Origin: Melastoma dodecandrum
Taxonomy: Eukaryota; Streptophyta; Magnoliopsida; Myrtales; Melastomataceae
Length of the DNA: 64,000 bases
Reading direction: 5' to 3'
Assembly (NCBI GenBank): GCA_029817715.1
Contig: JARUPY010000434.1
Location: 2,708,001 to 2,772,000, forward strand
The stretch's first letter is position 1, and each line of letters begins with the position of its first letter. A program made the position numbers and the translations under genes. This document shows, in pieces, positions 22,651 to 35,373 of the stretch. The notes under the pieces were generated by a model, which saw only the letters and a list, made by a program, of their open reading frames with translations, ran no database searches and had not been told where the DNA came from.

Positions 22651-25342
22651 CAATGTTAGAGTTTTAGTAAAATAAGTTAGTAAAATTGAGTATGTTACAC
22701 AAAGACGCCCTTCAGGGACCAGGCAAAGTACTTAGCCATCGGTTATCGAACATTGTTGTGGGTCTCAACGTAATGAGCTGTATGTTGCCTTAGATTTCTC
22801 TTCCTATAAAATTGTTGGAAGTATTCAGGCTAAAAACCCACTTCGATCCAACAGTTCTGTTATAATCTGTTGAATACGCTGAAAATTTTCCTTCAAGCTT
22901 ATTTTAATGTTTATTAATAACATGATTTAATTGATGTAGTAAATTTATTTATTAATAACATGATAACTTAAGTAAATTTTTAAAAAGTTTTTGAAACATT
23001 TTATATTGATAATCTGTTTAATTTGTTTAATAATATATGATAATCTGTTTAATTTGCAATTTGCAAGTCAAATGATTTACAAGGAAATATATTATAACTT
23101 AAAGATTATGTTGGAGTAGTTTTGTAATATACATTTTGTAATATACATTTAGTCTTATATATTACTATTTTATTAGTGTTTTAAATTTTTAGCATGTATG
23201 ACAAGTTCACGTGTTCGGTATTTTTATGTGACTACTAAAACATGTTGTATTCCGTGTTTGCAGTTTTGAAACACGACCCTGGTGAGACACGACATGTCCA
23301 CAACTTGAAACACATTAATTGTCGGCCTTAGATGAATGTGACTTTGGAAAGATGAATATGATTGTCTCCTTAATGTGGTCCGTCTTCTTATATATCAAAG
23401 CTATCCTGCCCCATCATTGATGGAGCTCTTCAAAGCCATTTGTTGACCATCATATTAAAAGCCATCTAGGTCGTCAGAAGTAAAGATGTGATGGGTAGAG
23501 ATTGCCCACTAGACGTGCAAGAAATTTCGGAAGACAAAATTTTGTAATTCGAAAATTTGACTTTAAATGATACAACAAATCTTGGAAAACAAAATTTTGC
23601 AATTTGAAATATATGACTTTAAATGGTGCAACAAATTTTCGTATTGAATACAATGTGATTACAATCTCTAGTCATGAGATTACACGTGAATCTCCCGTTT
23701 TCATACTCACAGTCTATATGTAATGACATGAGTTGATGCTTTGCAATTATTTGCTACAGCTTCAAAGAGTATGTCAATGAAAATGTCGGGAAACTTGATA
23801 GAAAGAAAGTGGCGAAAAACAACATAGTTGTAGAGCCTTGATGTAGTGAATCTTCAGGATAATGGCGAAGAACATCGGGGTTGTAAAAGCTTGATCTAGC
23901 TAATCTTTTGGAGATTGACAACCAACACAAGGTGGTAAATTTGACAAAGCTTCAGGAGAGACGAAAAATACCAGAACGTATCAATGTCAATAGAACTACG
24001 CCGTCAAACTCGAGAAATGAGAATGCTTGAAAACTTTGTTGAGCTAACGTTGTCCTAAATGTTTGTTAAACAAGGGGTGTTAACTATATTTATTTGCATT
24101 AGTGATAAAATATGAGCTAGAATTTGCATAAGACCAACATATGAGCTAGACAGTAAGGTGAGCTTGATTTGTAAAGTAAACATATGGGCTTAACTAGAAA
24201 TAACATCTAGCCCAATATATAAATTGGCTTGTTTAATTAATTATTTAACTCGCTATAATTCAAGGCGTGCATCCCATTAAAATATATTTGTGTATTAGTA
24301 TAATATGAGTTCAAAATTATATTAATTTTATACTATAATATACGTGCGGATATTTTATCATTTTATAAGATAAAGGCAACAAATTACATATAGTCCATAT
24401 AATATTTGATTTAGAACATTTTGACATTTGATATTCTTTTAATGTAAATGCTTATTAATTAATAAAAACTAGACAAGTTCAATGGATGGGTTCGGGTATT
24501 TTCGGGCCAGGTTTATTCGGTCAAAATATTTTTATTCATTATCCAAACCCACCAGGCCCTAACGTCGGGTCGGGTTTATTAGGCTTAAAAGTTTTTACCT
24601 AAAATGAGAATGGACCCAAAAGCCCGATACAATATAATAAAAAATAAAACATAATAAAAAAGAGAACTTAAGTCCTTATAAATACGCTTTAAATATAAGT
24701 AAAAGCCAAAACAAATTAAAAATAAACAAAAGTATAAACAAAAGTAAAAATTCTAGTTATTATTTTGACCGGATTGGGCGAGCCAAGTAAGGTTATTATT
24801 TTATTTATCTAAACTCGGCCCAAATTTAATCGAGCATAAAAATTATGGCCAAACCCAACCCATCCAATAAATTATACCGTCCAAAATCACATAAATTGCG
24901 AGCCCATGAATAAGTATAGTAAAAATGTTTGCCTTTAGTTCATTTTTCATTACTAAAAAAAATATGTATTATTTGAAATAAAATTAATTACAAACTAATT
25001 TAAAAAAGGCATAATAATAGATCCGAATAGATCGGCAAGCTCCGGATTCGGAAAGTATTGAAGCGACTCGTCTAAACTCACGCCGTTTGAACCACCCAAA
25101 GGATGGGATTTCAATTATTTGGATGATTACGTCTATTTTGTTTAACTACCAAAAACAAGTTACTACTCGGTATAAGATACTGTTGCAACAAGCGCCGTCG
25201 ACTTGATGACATAGAAGAGAAGATAATCATCTCGGCAAGTAGCCAAACATTGCCTCAATCTTCTGGAGTTAATTCATGTATTATATATAAATATATAAAT
25301 ATATAAACATAAATAGAGTGAAATTACAGGAAAATAATCTAA
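22651..25342. other. AT-rich intergenic region with a 55-bp direct repeat
   Basis: No gene is visible in these 2.7 kb. A diverged 55-bp direct repeat lies at 23529-23583 and 23584-23638 (gaagacaaaattttg and gaaaacaaaattttg). Near 24480-24880 there are several degenerate copies of gggtcggg- and cccgac-type words. The transporter's 3' untranslated region and poly(A) site should lie in the last 200-300 bases; no single clear signal stands out. Confidence 0.5.
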
Positions 25343-26928
25343 TTACTTGGCCTGAATTTCCATGTCATTGTCTTGTTGCTTCTTCCCTCCTCTGGTGAAC
25401 AGGGCCTCAATCTCTTCCAATGACTTCCCCTTTGTCTCTGGGAAAAGGAAGTAAAAGAACAGCAGTGCCACCACAGAAATGCCTGCGAACATGAAGAAGC
25501 TTCCCCCGATCGTCAATGCCTCCGACAGGGAGAGGAAGGTAGATGATATCAGGGCATTCATCCCCCTGTTCACCGCCACCCCTAGAGAGAACCCTTGTGC
25601 CCTCAGCTTCAGCGGGAAGATCTCTGAGCTGTACACCCACGTCACAGGTGCCAGACCGATATTGAAGAAGGCCACATAAGAGTAAGTTGCGACCAGGCTA
25701 GCCACCAGAGCCCACAGGATCTGCTCCTGGGCGTGTTCCACCATCGTCAGGCAGAATCCTAGCCCCGTAAGGGCGACTATCATCCCCAAACTGCTGATCA
25801 TCAAGAGCTTCCTCCTGCCGACTTTGTCGAGGATGCATGTCGCGATGAGCACGCACAGCGTCTTCGTGACACCGACCCCGATGGTCGCAAGCAGCAGCTT
25901 CGACTTGCTCCTTACCCCGGCCTTCTTGAATATCCTCGGGCCATATAGTATGACAGCCTCGATCCCGGTCGCGTGCTCGAAGAAGTGGATCCCGATGCAT
26001 GCCAGAAGAATCCACCGAACAGCAGGGGTTGGCCTCAGAAGGAGCTCCTTCCAGACACCATGACCTCGAGAATTGACTCGGGGGACTTCCACAACATCAT
26101 CTTTGCAGTCCTCGTCGATCCCAGCTGCCGATAAGATGTTTCGGAACCGCACCTCGGCTTCCTCCGATGTGTTTGAGACATTTAGCAGGACCTTCTTCGC
26201 ATCGCCCAGGCGGCCTTGCAGCACAAGCCATCTTGGTGATTCGGGCATTTGCAGGATCCCGAATGCTAGGACCAGGGATGGGATGGCGGCTATACCAAGC
26301 ATCAGCCTCCATCCAAGGGTCAGAGAAAGCTTGGCCAAGAAGAAGTTTGATAGGTAACCGAGGAGCACACCGATGGCGATGCAGAGCTCCGGCAGCGATG
26401 CCAGGAAGCCCCTGTGGGTAGCTGAGGAGATCTCCGTAGTGTACACAGGCGCGATTGTGAGCGCGAAACCAACCCCTACACCAGCTATGCACCTCCCTGT
26501 CAAGAGGACCGCATAGTTTGGGCCGTAGCCCATCAGAACGGACCCTAGAAGGAATATCACTGAGGCCAGCACAATGGTGTAACGGCGGCCAATGAAGTCC
26601 GAGATCCTCCCTGCAATGGGCGACCCCACAAGGGCACACCAGTTCAACATCCCTGCAAGGACCTCTACCTGCCTGTCTGTAATCAGAAATTCCTCCTTGA
26701 TGAATATCATTGCGCCGCTCATGACGCCCGTGTCTGCAGGATTTCCAGATCACACACTGTATGTCAGGCCAGAAATGAAACTTCCAAACCCGCTTTCCGG
26801 AAACAAAGAAGATTACCATAGCCGAATATAATTGTGATGATGGAAGCAACGATGACGCTGCCGAGTGCAAAGCGATTGAACCCGACTTCAACCCTCTCGG
26901 TCATCTCGCCGTGAGCAGGATCCTTCAT
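25343..26928 (-). CDS. PLT6-like: Polyol/monosaccharide transporter, PLT6-like, two exons
   Basis: Exon 1 is 26817-26928 (ATG at 26928), an 83-bp GT-AG intron is 26734-26816, and exon 2 is 25343-26733, giving 500 residues, the normal length for plant polyol transporters. It is a major-facilitator sugar porter, expected to move linear polyols or monosaccharides with protons across a membrane. Motifs: FGYDTGVMSGAM across the splice (about 36-46), GRISDFIGRR (79-88), PESPRWL (201-207), HFFEHATGIEA in helix 7 (287-297), DKVGRR (340-345), PETKGKSLEE (469-478). Twelve hydrophobic segments can be read. The E-H pair in helix 7 replaces the usual Q-Q of sugar porters; from memory this is typical of the Arabidopsis PLT6 clade. 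The intron sits in the first helix. No stops or frameshifts: the only intact gene here. Confidence 0.93.
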
Positions 26929-27090
26929 CTTTGAACTTTATCTGCTTCTCTCTTATCAGGGGGCCCCCACAAAGAATTCAATTCTACAGCGACAGCCCCT
27001 CCCTCACCCAAACGTGGCCCGAAACCAAGTAATGTTTCACCACTTTAAAAGTAAAATCGATTACCGATGAGAGTCCCAAAGCCTACGATG

Positions 27091-27102
27091 TCTATATATA
27101 CA
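27091..27102 (-). promoter_or_regulatory. TATA box of the transporter gene
   Basis: The minus strand reads TGTATATATAGA about 165 bp upstream of the start codon, which would put transcription start near 27060-27070 and leave a leader of about 135 bases. An ACGT-type word (aacgtggcc) at about 27012 would then lie in the leader. Confidence 0.6.
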
Positions 27103-29509
27103 AACAAATCAACTGAACAGAGATTGACAGAGAGATTATCAAGAAGAGACAACCAAATTTCATTGCCAAGTCCTCTCGTTGATTAACCAAAGTTGACGAC
27201 ATTTCTTGTTAAAACAAAACAAAGTGGGTTTGGTTTCTCTCCTTCTTTCCGGATAAAGAATTTCGGGTTTAATTGAGTTAGTGTAATTTGGGAATTTTGA
27301 TTTTTTAACAGGAATTTACTTGTATTTAGGGTTCTCTAACTACTTGTTGTTTGAGTGTGAAAAGAATGTGATGATATGCTGCTTTCCTCATTTAACAAAA
27401 ATTCATGGATAAGTTTTCTTATTATCTTTTCATAAACTGACTTGTTGGGTGGACACCTCTTTCTGTTTTGTTTCTTCTTTTTGCTTAATTTACCTCCCTT
27501 AGGCCTTATCCTCCTATCAAGTTAAATAGGTGGGACAATTTTCTATCATGACTAATTAACTTATGCATGCACTTTTCTTTATATTGTTTTATAATTGGAA
27601 TATGGTAAATTTACTCTTGCTTATTAATTTTTTAAAAAAATTCACTTGGACTTATTGTTATAAAACGGGACATCCTTTTGGACATTTCTAGAGGGTGAAA
27701 ATTAAGTTAGATTTTCCTACTAATTCGAAAAAGATGTATCATTTAGTAGTTAGATTCTTATTAATTAAAAATTAATAGAAAAAAATTTCAATTAATTAGG
27801 GTGATCGACTCCAAAAGCAATTATTTTTAATGCAAAATGTTTAACATGGACCAAAATATGGGCAAGACCATGACTTGAGCTTAAATGTAAGTTAGGCTTT
27901 GTATGAAATCAACATATGAGCCATACCAAGAATAAACTACATTGAACCTAATATATAAGTGGATTGCGCTTATTATTTCTTAAAACAAAGGCATCATTTG
28001 GGCTAAAATATATTATTACACAAAACAATATTATAAGGTTTTCAAAAAACCCAGCGCCATTTAGGCCTCCATTATAAGGCACAAAAATATTAATATAAAT
28101 ATTATGTTACCTTATATATGTAGTCAATCAATGACAATTTTTATACCTTATAATCATATTATATGGTTCAGACAGAATGACATTATTTCAAATATATTTC
28201 ATCTTACCTTAATGTATGTGTATATATATTGCAGAGAAATTCACATTAAAATATATTTTCAGAATATTACTTGGAAATATATTTTCACATATTGACATTA
28301 AAAGAACATATCTTCAAATTGATGTCGAACATGATATCAATAATGCCGAATATATTGGATGTATCGCTCATGCTCATTTATCCATGACATGCACGAACAT
28401 TAGATTGGATTTCTTTTCTTGTCCACATGAGAATGAAATCCACTATCATATGTGAAGGAGGCTGGCCAGATGTTGTTTGATCATCAATATATTTTTTTAT
28501 TTTGCCTTGTTGTATATTTGATTGGAATTCTCACCAAGAAATGTATGAACAATCTCAAAATTGATTTTCATTGAGGTTGTGTTGCATGGAGTATCGCTTG
28601 TTTACTTTTTATATATCATATTTATATTATCTTCTTAAACACTATAAATAAGAGATATGCCTGACTCTCTTCCATTCATAAATTCTTGTTTTCTTCTTAG
28701 TGTTGTTTTTTAATCTTTTATTGAACTCCGCTTAAGGGTATCTCGTAATATTCCCAAGCGTAGATGTTTCATTTTATGACATGTGAAGAATTGAAGTAAT
28801 CTTGTGGGCGTTTATCCATCAATGCTCATGAATACCATTGATTATTGCGGAGCAATAAGTTGGAATTTTGATGAATAACATACATTCTAGGGTATGACGA
28901 TAGATTCTTGTTGACTATTTCTATGCCTTAAGCATGAAGAGGATCACTATATGTTGTGTAGGCATGAAGAGCTTGTACATGTCCCGAAACTTGCTATATA
29001 TTTTGTGTACACATGAATGACACTGTTAAGGTCAATGTATATTTGTGAACGCCCCTAGGGAGGTCGCTGTATATCTATGGATGCCACTGCGAAGGTAACT
29101 TGATGCTTAAAGATTGTTCTATATCGGACACTATGAAGCCAAACCCTAGAAGATTGCTTACATGTTTGTGTATATATATATATATATATATACACAAATA
29201 CCGTCGAAAGGGCTGGTACGTGTATTTCCTATTGCGACATGGTGACTGTTGTGAATCTCAATAAATTTTGAATTTTGCCGCAAAAAGTGCATATTATCTT
29301 TGTAAAGTATCTTAATCAGATTATGTCGAGGATATAGGACATGTGCTGGCCTCAAGTTGTAGTGCTTGTTGTGATCTTCCTAATCGTTGAAGCTTCAACA
29401 TGATAAAGGTTGACAATATCTTCATCAAGATGCTTATATAGTTTCTTTAAATCAACGAGGGTGAAGACTTTGCTGAGTATTTTTTACTTTTATATATCTA
29501 CCATTAGAG
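27103..29509. other. AT-rich intergenic region
   Basis: No coding region is supported. Around 28900-29150 there are loose repeats of the type aggtcgctgtatatctatggatgccact, perhaps a decayed minisatellite of roughly 35-45 bp. Everything else is plain AT-rich sequence. Confidence 0.45.
29171..29192. repeat. (TA)n microsatellite
   Basis: Eleven TA steps flanked by tgtg and caca, so the whole run is an inverted repeat. Confidence 0.95.
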
Positions 29510-29842
29510 TTGAAGACTTCCTCCCCGAGTTGTCTACCTATTTTTTATCATTAAGGTTTCTCTTCATAGGCACATGGCTGAAGTGTATCATGAGGCTCAT
29601 CTTCGTCAAGCCGCTTACCTGGTTTGTACCGCTGAGGATCATCTTCGAATATCTGTCAGTGTGGTGTGGACCATCGAGGATCCTCTTCATCGAGCTGCTT
29701 GTTTGGTGTGCATTATTGAGGCTCCTCTTCGTCGAGCCACATGTCTAGTATGTATCCCAAGGCTCCCTTTCCTCGAGACACATCTGCGACATGATTTATT
29801 GAGGTTCCTTTTCATCGAGCTACTTAATTGGGATGTTCCAGT
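29510..29842 (+). repeat. 42-bp minisatellite, six clear units
   Basis: The anchor gaggMtcMtcttc starts at 29592, 29634, 29676, 29718, 29759 and 29801, a spacing of 42, 42, 42, 41 and 42 bp. One or two weaker units precede it. An open frame (29574-29864) runs through with a 14-residue period (EDPLHRAACLVCII, EAPLRRATCLVCIP). Because 42 is a multiple of 3, an open frame can persist by chance; I do not call it a gene. Confidence 0.8.
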
Positions 29843-30129
29843 GATGCTGACAACATGTTCATAAAGTCGTGTGCCCGAGATAAAGCTAAGAAAAGGTATT
29901 GTGTAAACTTTATGATTGTATTCGTGGGGTGGAGTCTCTGCATCATTCAACATTCAAGATCAACATACCAGGAGATTTGGAGTCTTCACGACATTCAACA
30001 TTCAAGATCTCGACATATACGAGGATGGCAAAGATTCCCTTAATTTGAAGACGAATCTCCTTCAACAAAAGGACAATGATGCGAGATCGAATGGATAAAG
30101 CTATTAAGTTTGGAATGAAGCAAGTAACA
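29843..30129. other. Short intergenic stretch with an 18-bp direct repeat
   Basis: cattcaacattcaagatc occurs at 29944 and 29992 (48 bp apart). Nothing else is recognisable up to the target duplication of the next element (taaca, 30125-30129). Confidence 0.6.
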
Positions 30130-30392
30130 TGCAATGATCTTCAGGATCAACTCGAGAAGATCGAGGAATGAATACATGATTGATGAATCAAGAACTCAAT
30201 CGAGTAATTCATTTAATCGCAGGCTTGAAAAGTGCAACTTGTCGCATGTACAAAGGAATAAAGAAGATGAAGGTAACATATTCAACAACTAACTGTTCCA
30301 TTCCTCGACTTGTATTCTTATATTGCCAAATTTGTAACTAACTTCTACAGTTGCATTTATTCTATTACATTTCAACTACATATTCGATAACA
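30130..30392 (-). repeat. 3' LTR of element H
   Basis: Minus strand TGTTATCGAA...GATCATTGCA. It is 263 bp against 204 bp for the 5' LTR; the difference is an extra block of about 60 bp at roughly 30197-30258. Confidence 0.85.
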
Positions 30393-30406
30393 ATCAATCC
30401 CCCTTA
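30393..30406 (-). other. Polypurine tract of element H
   Basis: The minus strand reads TTTAAGGGGGATTG immediately before the LTR start. Confidence 0.75.
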
Positions 30407-30569
30407 AATTGCAACTTGTCCTCAAGCTGCTATCTTCCATCAGTACCTAATCATTTATTAACTCCAATCATAATCCAGTCATCCTCTTATGTGATCAAGC
30501 TCAACTTTTTCATCCTCTATTAATGACAAAATTCCCTCCCTCTTAACTTCAAACTTGACCTCAAATTAG

Positions 30570-31760
30570 ACTGAAATCAAACTCGAGATATTGTTTAATC
30601 ATATCGGCATACAATTCCCAAGTTGCATCTCGAACATCCCCATTCGACCATTGTATAAGGATGTGAACCACTCCCAAATTACCTCGCAGAACCAATTTCC
30701 TTTCTAACACTTTTTTAGGCATTGTAGTTAATTGATGTTATCTATCAATATCGGGTACAAAGCTTACCATAAGTGGGGGTCCTTCATGCTTCTTGAGCAA
30801 AGATATATGGAATACTGGATAAATCCTAGCATTTTCAGGTAGCTGCAATTTGTAAGCCACACTACCCACCTGAGACAGAATAGGGAAAGGACCAAAGTAC
30901 CTAGGTGCTAACTTGGCTGAAGATCTATATGCCATAGTCTTTTGTCTGTAAGGCTGCAGCTTAAACAAGTTCAACCACTTGAAACTCCTTATTTGTTCTC
31001 CCATTATCAGCATAACTCTTCAACTTATCCTGCCATTTTTCAAATGAAACTTCAACATCTTTAGACACTCTTCCCGAGCTATCATGCTTCGATCAACACG
31101 ATCCACTTTACTATCACCCATAACATAGGGTAGGTGGGTAGATGGAGGTTGACCGTATACTATCTCATAAGGGGTCTTTTTAGCAACGAAGTGATATGTG
31201 GTATTATACCACAATTCTGCCAAAGGAACCCAATCTGCCCACTCCTTCGGGTCTTTACTTGTCATGCATCTCAAATATGTTTCAATGCACTTATTGACTA
31301 CCTCCATTTGACTATCCATTTGCAGGTGATAACTTGAGGACATAAGGAGATCTACCCGGAATAGTTCCCTCTAGAAACTGCTAAGAAAAATCTTGTCTCT
31401 ATCCGATACTATTGTCTTGGGCATTCCATGGAGTCGGATAACTCGATCCAGAAAAAGCTAGGCTACCTTGACAGCTGTGTGACTAAGTAATATGAAATGA
31501 GCATACTTAGCTTAGCTTATCAACCACATCCATGATTGTATCTTTGCCTTTGGATTTAAGTAATCCCTCAATGAAATCCATTAATATATCCATCCAAATA
31601 GCTTTCCCAATAGGCAATGGCTGCAATAGACCCGCATTCTTCTACGGAACTGGTTTACATTGCTGAAAAACATTGCAACCCTTAATATAGTTTCTCACAT
31701 CTTTCTTGAGCTTCTTCTAATAGAATAACCCAGTTATCCATTTAACTGTTGCTTGTACTC
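30570..31760 (-). pseudogene. Element H integrase with C-terminal chromodomain, broken
   Basis: From 31760 downwards: zinc-region remnants, then catalytic pieces (WMDILMDFI, IVSDRDKIF, and QMEVVNKCIETYLR for the glutamate), the core end (WYNTTYHFVAKKTPYEIVYG, in 31020-31343) and the C-terminal SH3-like part ([20 protein letters not shown], 30738-31013). Just beyond a stop, about 30590-30720 reads VLERKLVLRGN, then HILVQWSNG and DATWELYADM, which matches the V-Q-W and A-T-W-E core of a chromodomain. Such domains guide integration to marked chromatin. Several stops separate the parts. Confidence 0.85.
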
Positions 31761-31899
31761 CCGAATGTCCCCCTACAACCGTATCATGTAGCAAGGAAAT
31801 GTTTTATCCTTACCACTGTATCTGTGCAATGATAACTTTCAATTATTCATCGTGTTGCCAAGTATCTCTTATTTGAATCATTAGATCAATATCAATTTG

Positions 31900-33420
31900 G
31901 GATAAGAGTAGGGACATTATCTCTGGTCCATGAATTATAGAAAAAGCATCAGGCACTACATTTTCCTTCTCTATTCGACAGACTACTTCATAATCTAGTC
32001 CCAACAGTTTAGGAAGATTTACTTTGAAAAGAAGTTGATATTTTCTGCTCCAATAGGTATATTAAGCTGAAGTGATCGGTCTTTAACACAAAATGTCTTC
32101 TAGAAAGGTAAGGCTTCCATTTTTCCATAGCAAAGATGAATGCTAACAATTCCTTTTAATATGCTGATCTTGCTTGTGTTTTTTGTGAAAACGCCTTACT
32201 GACGCATGTAATTTGGTGTCCATTTTGTGTTAGGACTGCCCCATCCCTCTGTTAGAAGCATTAGTCTCCACAATGAACCCATTGTTGAAATTTGGCAAAG
32301 CCAAAACAAGTGCTATAGGCATTGCTTCTTTCAATTTCTTGTATGCATCCAAAGTTGTGGAATCCCATTTAAAATTATTCTACTGCAACGGGTTGGTCAA
32401 TGGTCTACTAATGATCCCGTATGCATGAATGAACTTCTTCTAATATCCTGTAAGTCCTAAGAATCTTCTCAACTCTTTAGCATTTTTTTGGCTCAGGTCA
32501 TGCTTGCATAGCTTTTATTTTTTGCTGGATCAGTTTGCACACCCTTCACAGAAATGATATGCCCAAGATATTCCACCTCTGAGACTCCAAATACACACTC
32601 AGACATCTTAGCAAAAAGAGTATGGTGTCGGAGAATCTGTAGGACAGTCATAACACAGTTGACGTGATCATCCAAATTCTTACTATAGATGAGGATATCG
32701 TCAAAGAACACTTGAACAAATTTCTGTAAGTATTCTTTGAAGATGTTGTTCATAAGGTGTTGAAAAGTGGAGGGAGCTTTAGTCAAGCCAAAAGGAATGA
32801 CTAGAAACTCGTAGTGCCCTACAAGAGTCCGAAATGTTGTTTTAGGCACATCATATGATCACATTCTAATATGCCAATATCCTGATCGCAAATCGATCTT
32901 AGGGAAAATTACAACCCATATAATTCATCTAACGGTTCTTCTATGATAGAAATATGAAACTTGTCCTTAATCGTATGCTTATTCAACTCTCTGTAGTCAA
33001 TGCACATCCGCCATGTGCCATCCTTTTTCTTTACCATCACAATAGGTGATAAAAATGAACTTTGACTAGGGCGAATCACACCAGCTAGTAGCATCTCCTT
33101 TACCATATTTTCAATAGCTTCCTTTTGAACAACCAGATATTTATATGGTCTCATATTGGCCAGTAAGGTCCCTTCTTTAAGATGAATTCTGTGATTATGC
33201 GGCCTATGAGGTGGTAACATAGATGGTTCCTTGGATGTATCCTAAAATTCACCAAATAACAACTGCAGCTCCTGTGGAATAGATTTCTCTTTATCTTCAG
33301 GTTGTCTTTGAATTATGGAATGCAATAGCAAATACCTGCACAGTTGAGGAAGACTTTCTTTTTTTAATTTTAAATTTTAGTTGCTTCCCATCTATCCAAT
33401 TCAACATACTCGTTTTTGCT
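31900..33420 (-). pseudogene. Element H reverse transcriptase and RNase H, broken
   Basis: 32909-33220 holds the N-terminal part (LPPHRPHNHRIHLKEG, MVKKKDGTWRMCIDYRELNK). 32493-32849 holds the palm ([20 protein letters not shown]) with an intact active site FFDDILIYS and the following [11 protein letters not shown]. RNase H at about 31900-32490 has no long frame. A stretch near 32850-32908 is frameshifted. Confidence 0.9.
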
Positions 33421-33429
33421 CCCCATAGT

Positions 33430-33840
33430 AGATGCTTTCTACCATTATAAGAGCGAACCGACTGATGTTGAAGAATCAGCGTATGAGAAGATTCTTATTT
33501 TTACCAAACATCCGCGGAAAGGATGATTCATTCGTATCAACACGAGAGTCTACTCCAATCCTTTTACCCATTAATATCTTCACGTTCATGTCACGTCGCT
33601 GGGTAGCCAAGTGCGGAGCGGATAACTGCTGGGATCACTTCTTATGGACTTGTTGAGAATGTCCGAGATCCACGTCTATGAATTGAAAGATTACTAATCC
33701 TTAACGTTTCGAGGAATCCTCCCATGTAACTCGCCCAAATAAAAATGGAGAGCGCAGTACAACGGAGAGTTGTATGCTGCGTGACGAGCAGGCTCGACAA
33801 AACCCTTGTAGGGTACTTAGTTGACATTCATAAAAAGTAT
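33430..33840. other. Interruption in element H with a plastid-rRNA-like patch
   Basis: Between the protease end (LENCDVVLGVQWL, above 33840) and the RT start, about 400 bp do not read as gypsy. Within it, 33590-33632 (cacgtcgctgggtagccaag, then tgcggagcggataactgctg) resembles, from memory, the 3' region of plastid 23S rRNA. The remainder is unassigned. It could be a small insertion of organelle-derived DNA or the resemblance may be limited to this stretch. Confidence 0.35.
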
Positions 33841-34366
33841 CTAAAAAGGGATTTCCTTGTCCATGTACCCCTCCACCAAAAATATAGAGTTCGAAACAAT
33901 TGGGATCCGTAGTTGCTGGAAATCACAAATAACAAGACCAAGGAACACAACCATTGTACACCCAACACCACATCACAATTTTCCAATGGTACTACTATAT
34001 ATATCACTAGTGAAGTGTTCGCCTTGTAACTACCAAGTGAAGTCCCCCGCACATAGATGTGTTGTAGATAGTTTCTTTATTAGCTACATAAATAGCAATC
34101 GGACTGCTAGCTCTTTTCTGACATCCTAACCTCTTGGCTGTCTTTTCACCTAAAAAGTTGTGAGTATTACTATAGTCAATTAAAATATTCACATTATTCC
34201 CATTCACCCTACTAGTTACCTTCATGGTCTGAAAGGCTATGTTCCTAGTAATAACATTCAAGGATATCATAGGTGGCAAATCTAAATTTGGCTCTTCTAT
34301 ATCAACTGATGTAGCATTATCCATGTTATCTCCCCACTCTTCCGTGATAACTTCAATGTTGTGCAA
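33841..34366 (-). pseudogene. Element H aspartic protease
   Basis: 34007-34366 reads VTSRVNGNNVNILIDYSNTH, where the active site D-S-G appears as D-Y-S, then HNFLGEKTAKRLGC. The domain end LENCDVVLGVQWL is in a second frame below 34006. The changed active site and the frameshift indicate inactivity. Confidence 0.8.
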
Positions 34367-34645
34367 TTGTGCACTTATGACCTACCACAAACTTTTCAAG
34401 ACAAAAGAAAGATTTTTAGCTCTCCTCTTTGCCATAAATTCAGGGGTTAACTCTTTCCTTACTATTTTCGATTGGGAACCCAAAGCGACTATATTGCTTG
34501 AAATATTGCACATCTGCGGAATATTGGAACTATGCAACCCAACAGGTTTGAATGCTTGTCTGTCCAATAATGGTTTACTCCTCTTATGAGTATAAGAATG
34601 TGTATTTTCTTGAAGCCTAGCCAAAGTATAAGCATCAATCAAACT

Positions 34646-35352
34646 CTAAGGTTTAAACATGCGAACAGTGCAATGTATATGAATCTGTAGCCCACTAAAA
34701 AAGCAACTAATAGCCTTCTTCTCAGACAAATCTATTCTAACTAGTAATGCATCAAATTTCTCTTGGTAATCCTTTACACCTCCTACATCATTCTGTCTTA
34801 ATTTCATCAATTCCTCCACAAGATCATCAAATGGTTGTCTCCCAAATATGAACAAAATGGCAGCTTTGTATTCAGCCCATGTAGGCCAAACACCCAAAGG
34901 TTTCGTCTTCATCAAGGATTTGTGCCAAATCAATGCCTTTCCTTCTAGGTTTATAGAAACCACTTTAACTCTAAGATTTTCACTAGTGGCATCTACTTCG
35001 AAAAATTGCTCACATTTATATAGCCACCCTCGTAGATCATCACCCATGAATTTTTGAAAATCTACTTTAGAAAATTGAGCAAAGTTGGATTGATGACTAC
35101 CATTCGCCATCTGTGGAGTCGGCTGGCTACGCACATCTCGTCCACCTGATCCTTGGCAATCTCTAAGACCCGAACATGGTCTATAAGTTCCTAGAACTTA
35201 TTCGTAAGTTACAACGTCATCTCTCGTTCAGCTCGCATTTCATTTCGAAAATCTCCTTGCTCTTGCTGCTGCTCCGCCAAAAATTCTGTCCATGAGTCTT
35301 CCAAACTCCGTTGAAACTCCTCCATTGCTGCTCGAGATTTTGTGGCTACCAT
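34646..35352 (-). pseudogene. Element H gag, one early break
   Basis: The start is the Met at 35352 (MVATKSRAAMEEFQRSLEDS), shortly after the primer site; this frame ends in a stop near 35200. The capsid part is open at 34646-35134 (LRGWLYKCEQFFEVDATSEN, FDDLVEELMKLRQNDVGGVK), a typical gypsy gag. It forms the particle in active elements. A frame change and stops separate the two parts; the region below 34646 (34382-34642) continues as a linker toward protease. Confidence 0.85.
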
Positions 35353-35373
35353 CCACTATTTTTCCAGGATCAA

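Noticed and set aside
25407..26891. Long ORFs in other frames of the transporter gene, including 264 codons on the minus strand at 26097-26891
   Set aside because: They are shadows of a GC-rich coding exon; the real frame has the full set of sugar-porter motifs. The 264-codon frame reads through the intron.
29171..29192. Perfect palindrome around the TA run, considered as a cruciform regulatory site
   Set aside because: It is fully explained by a simple (TA)n microsatellite.
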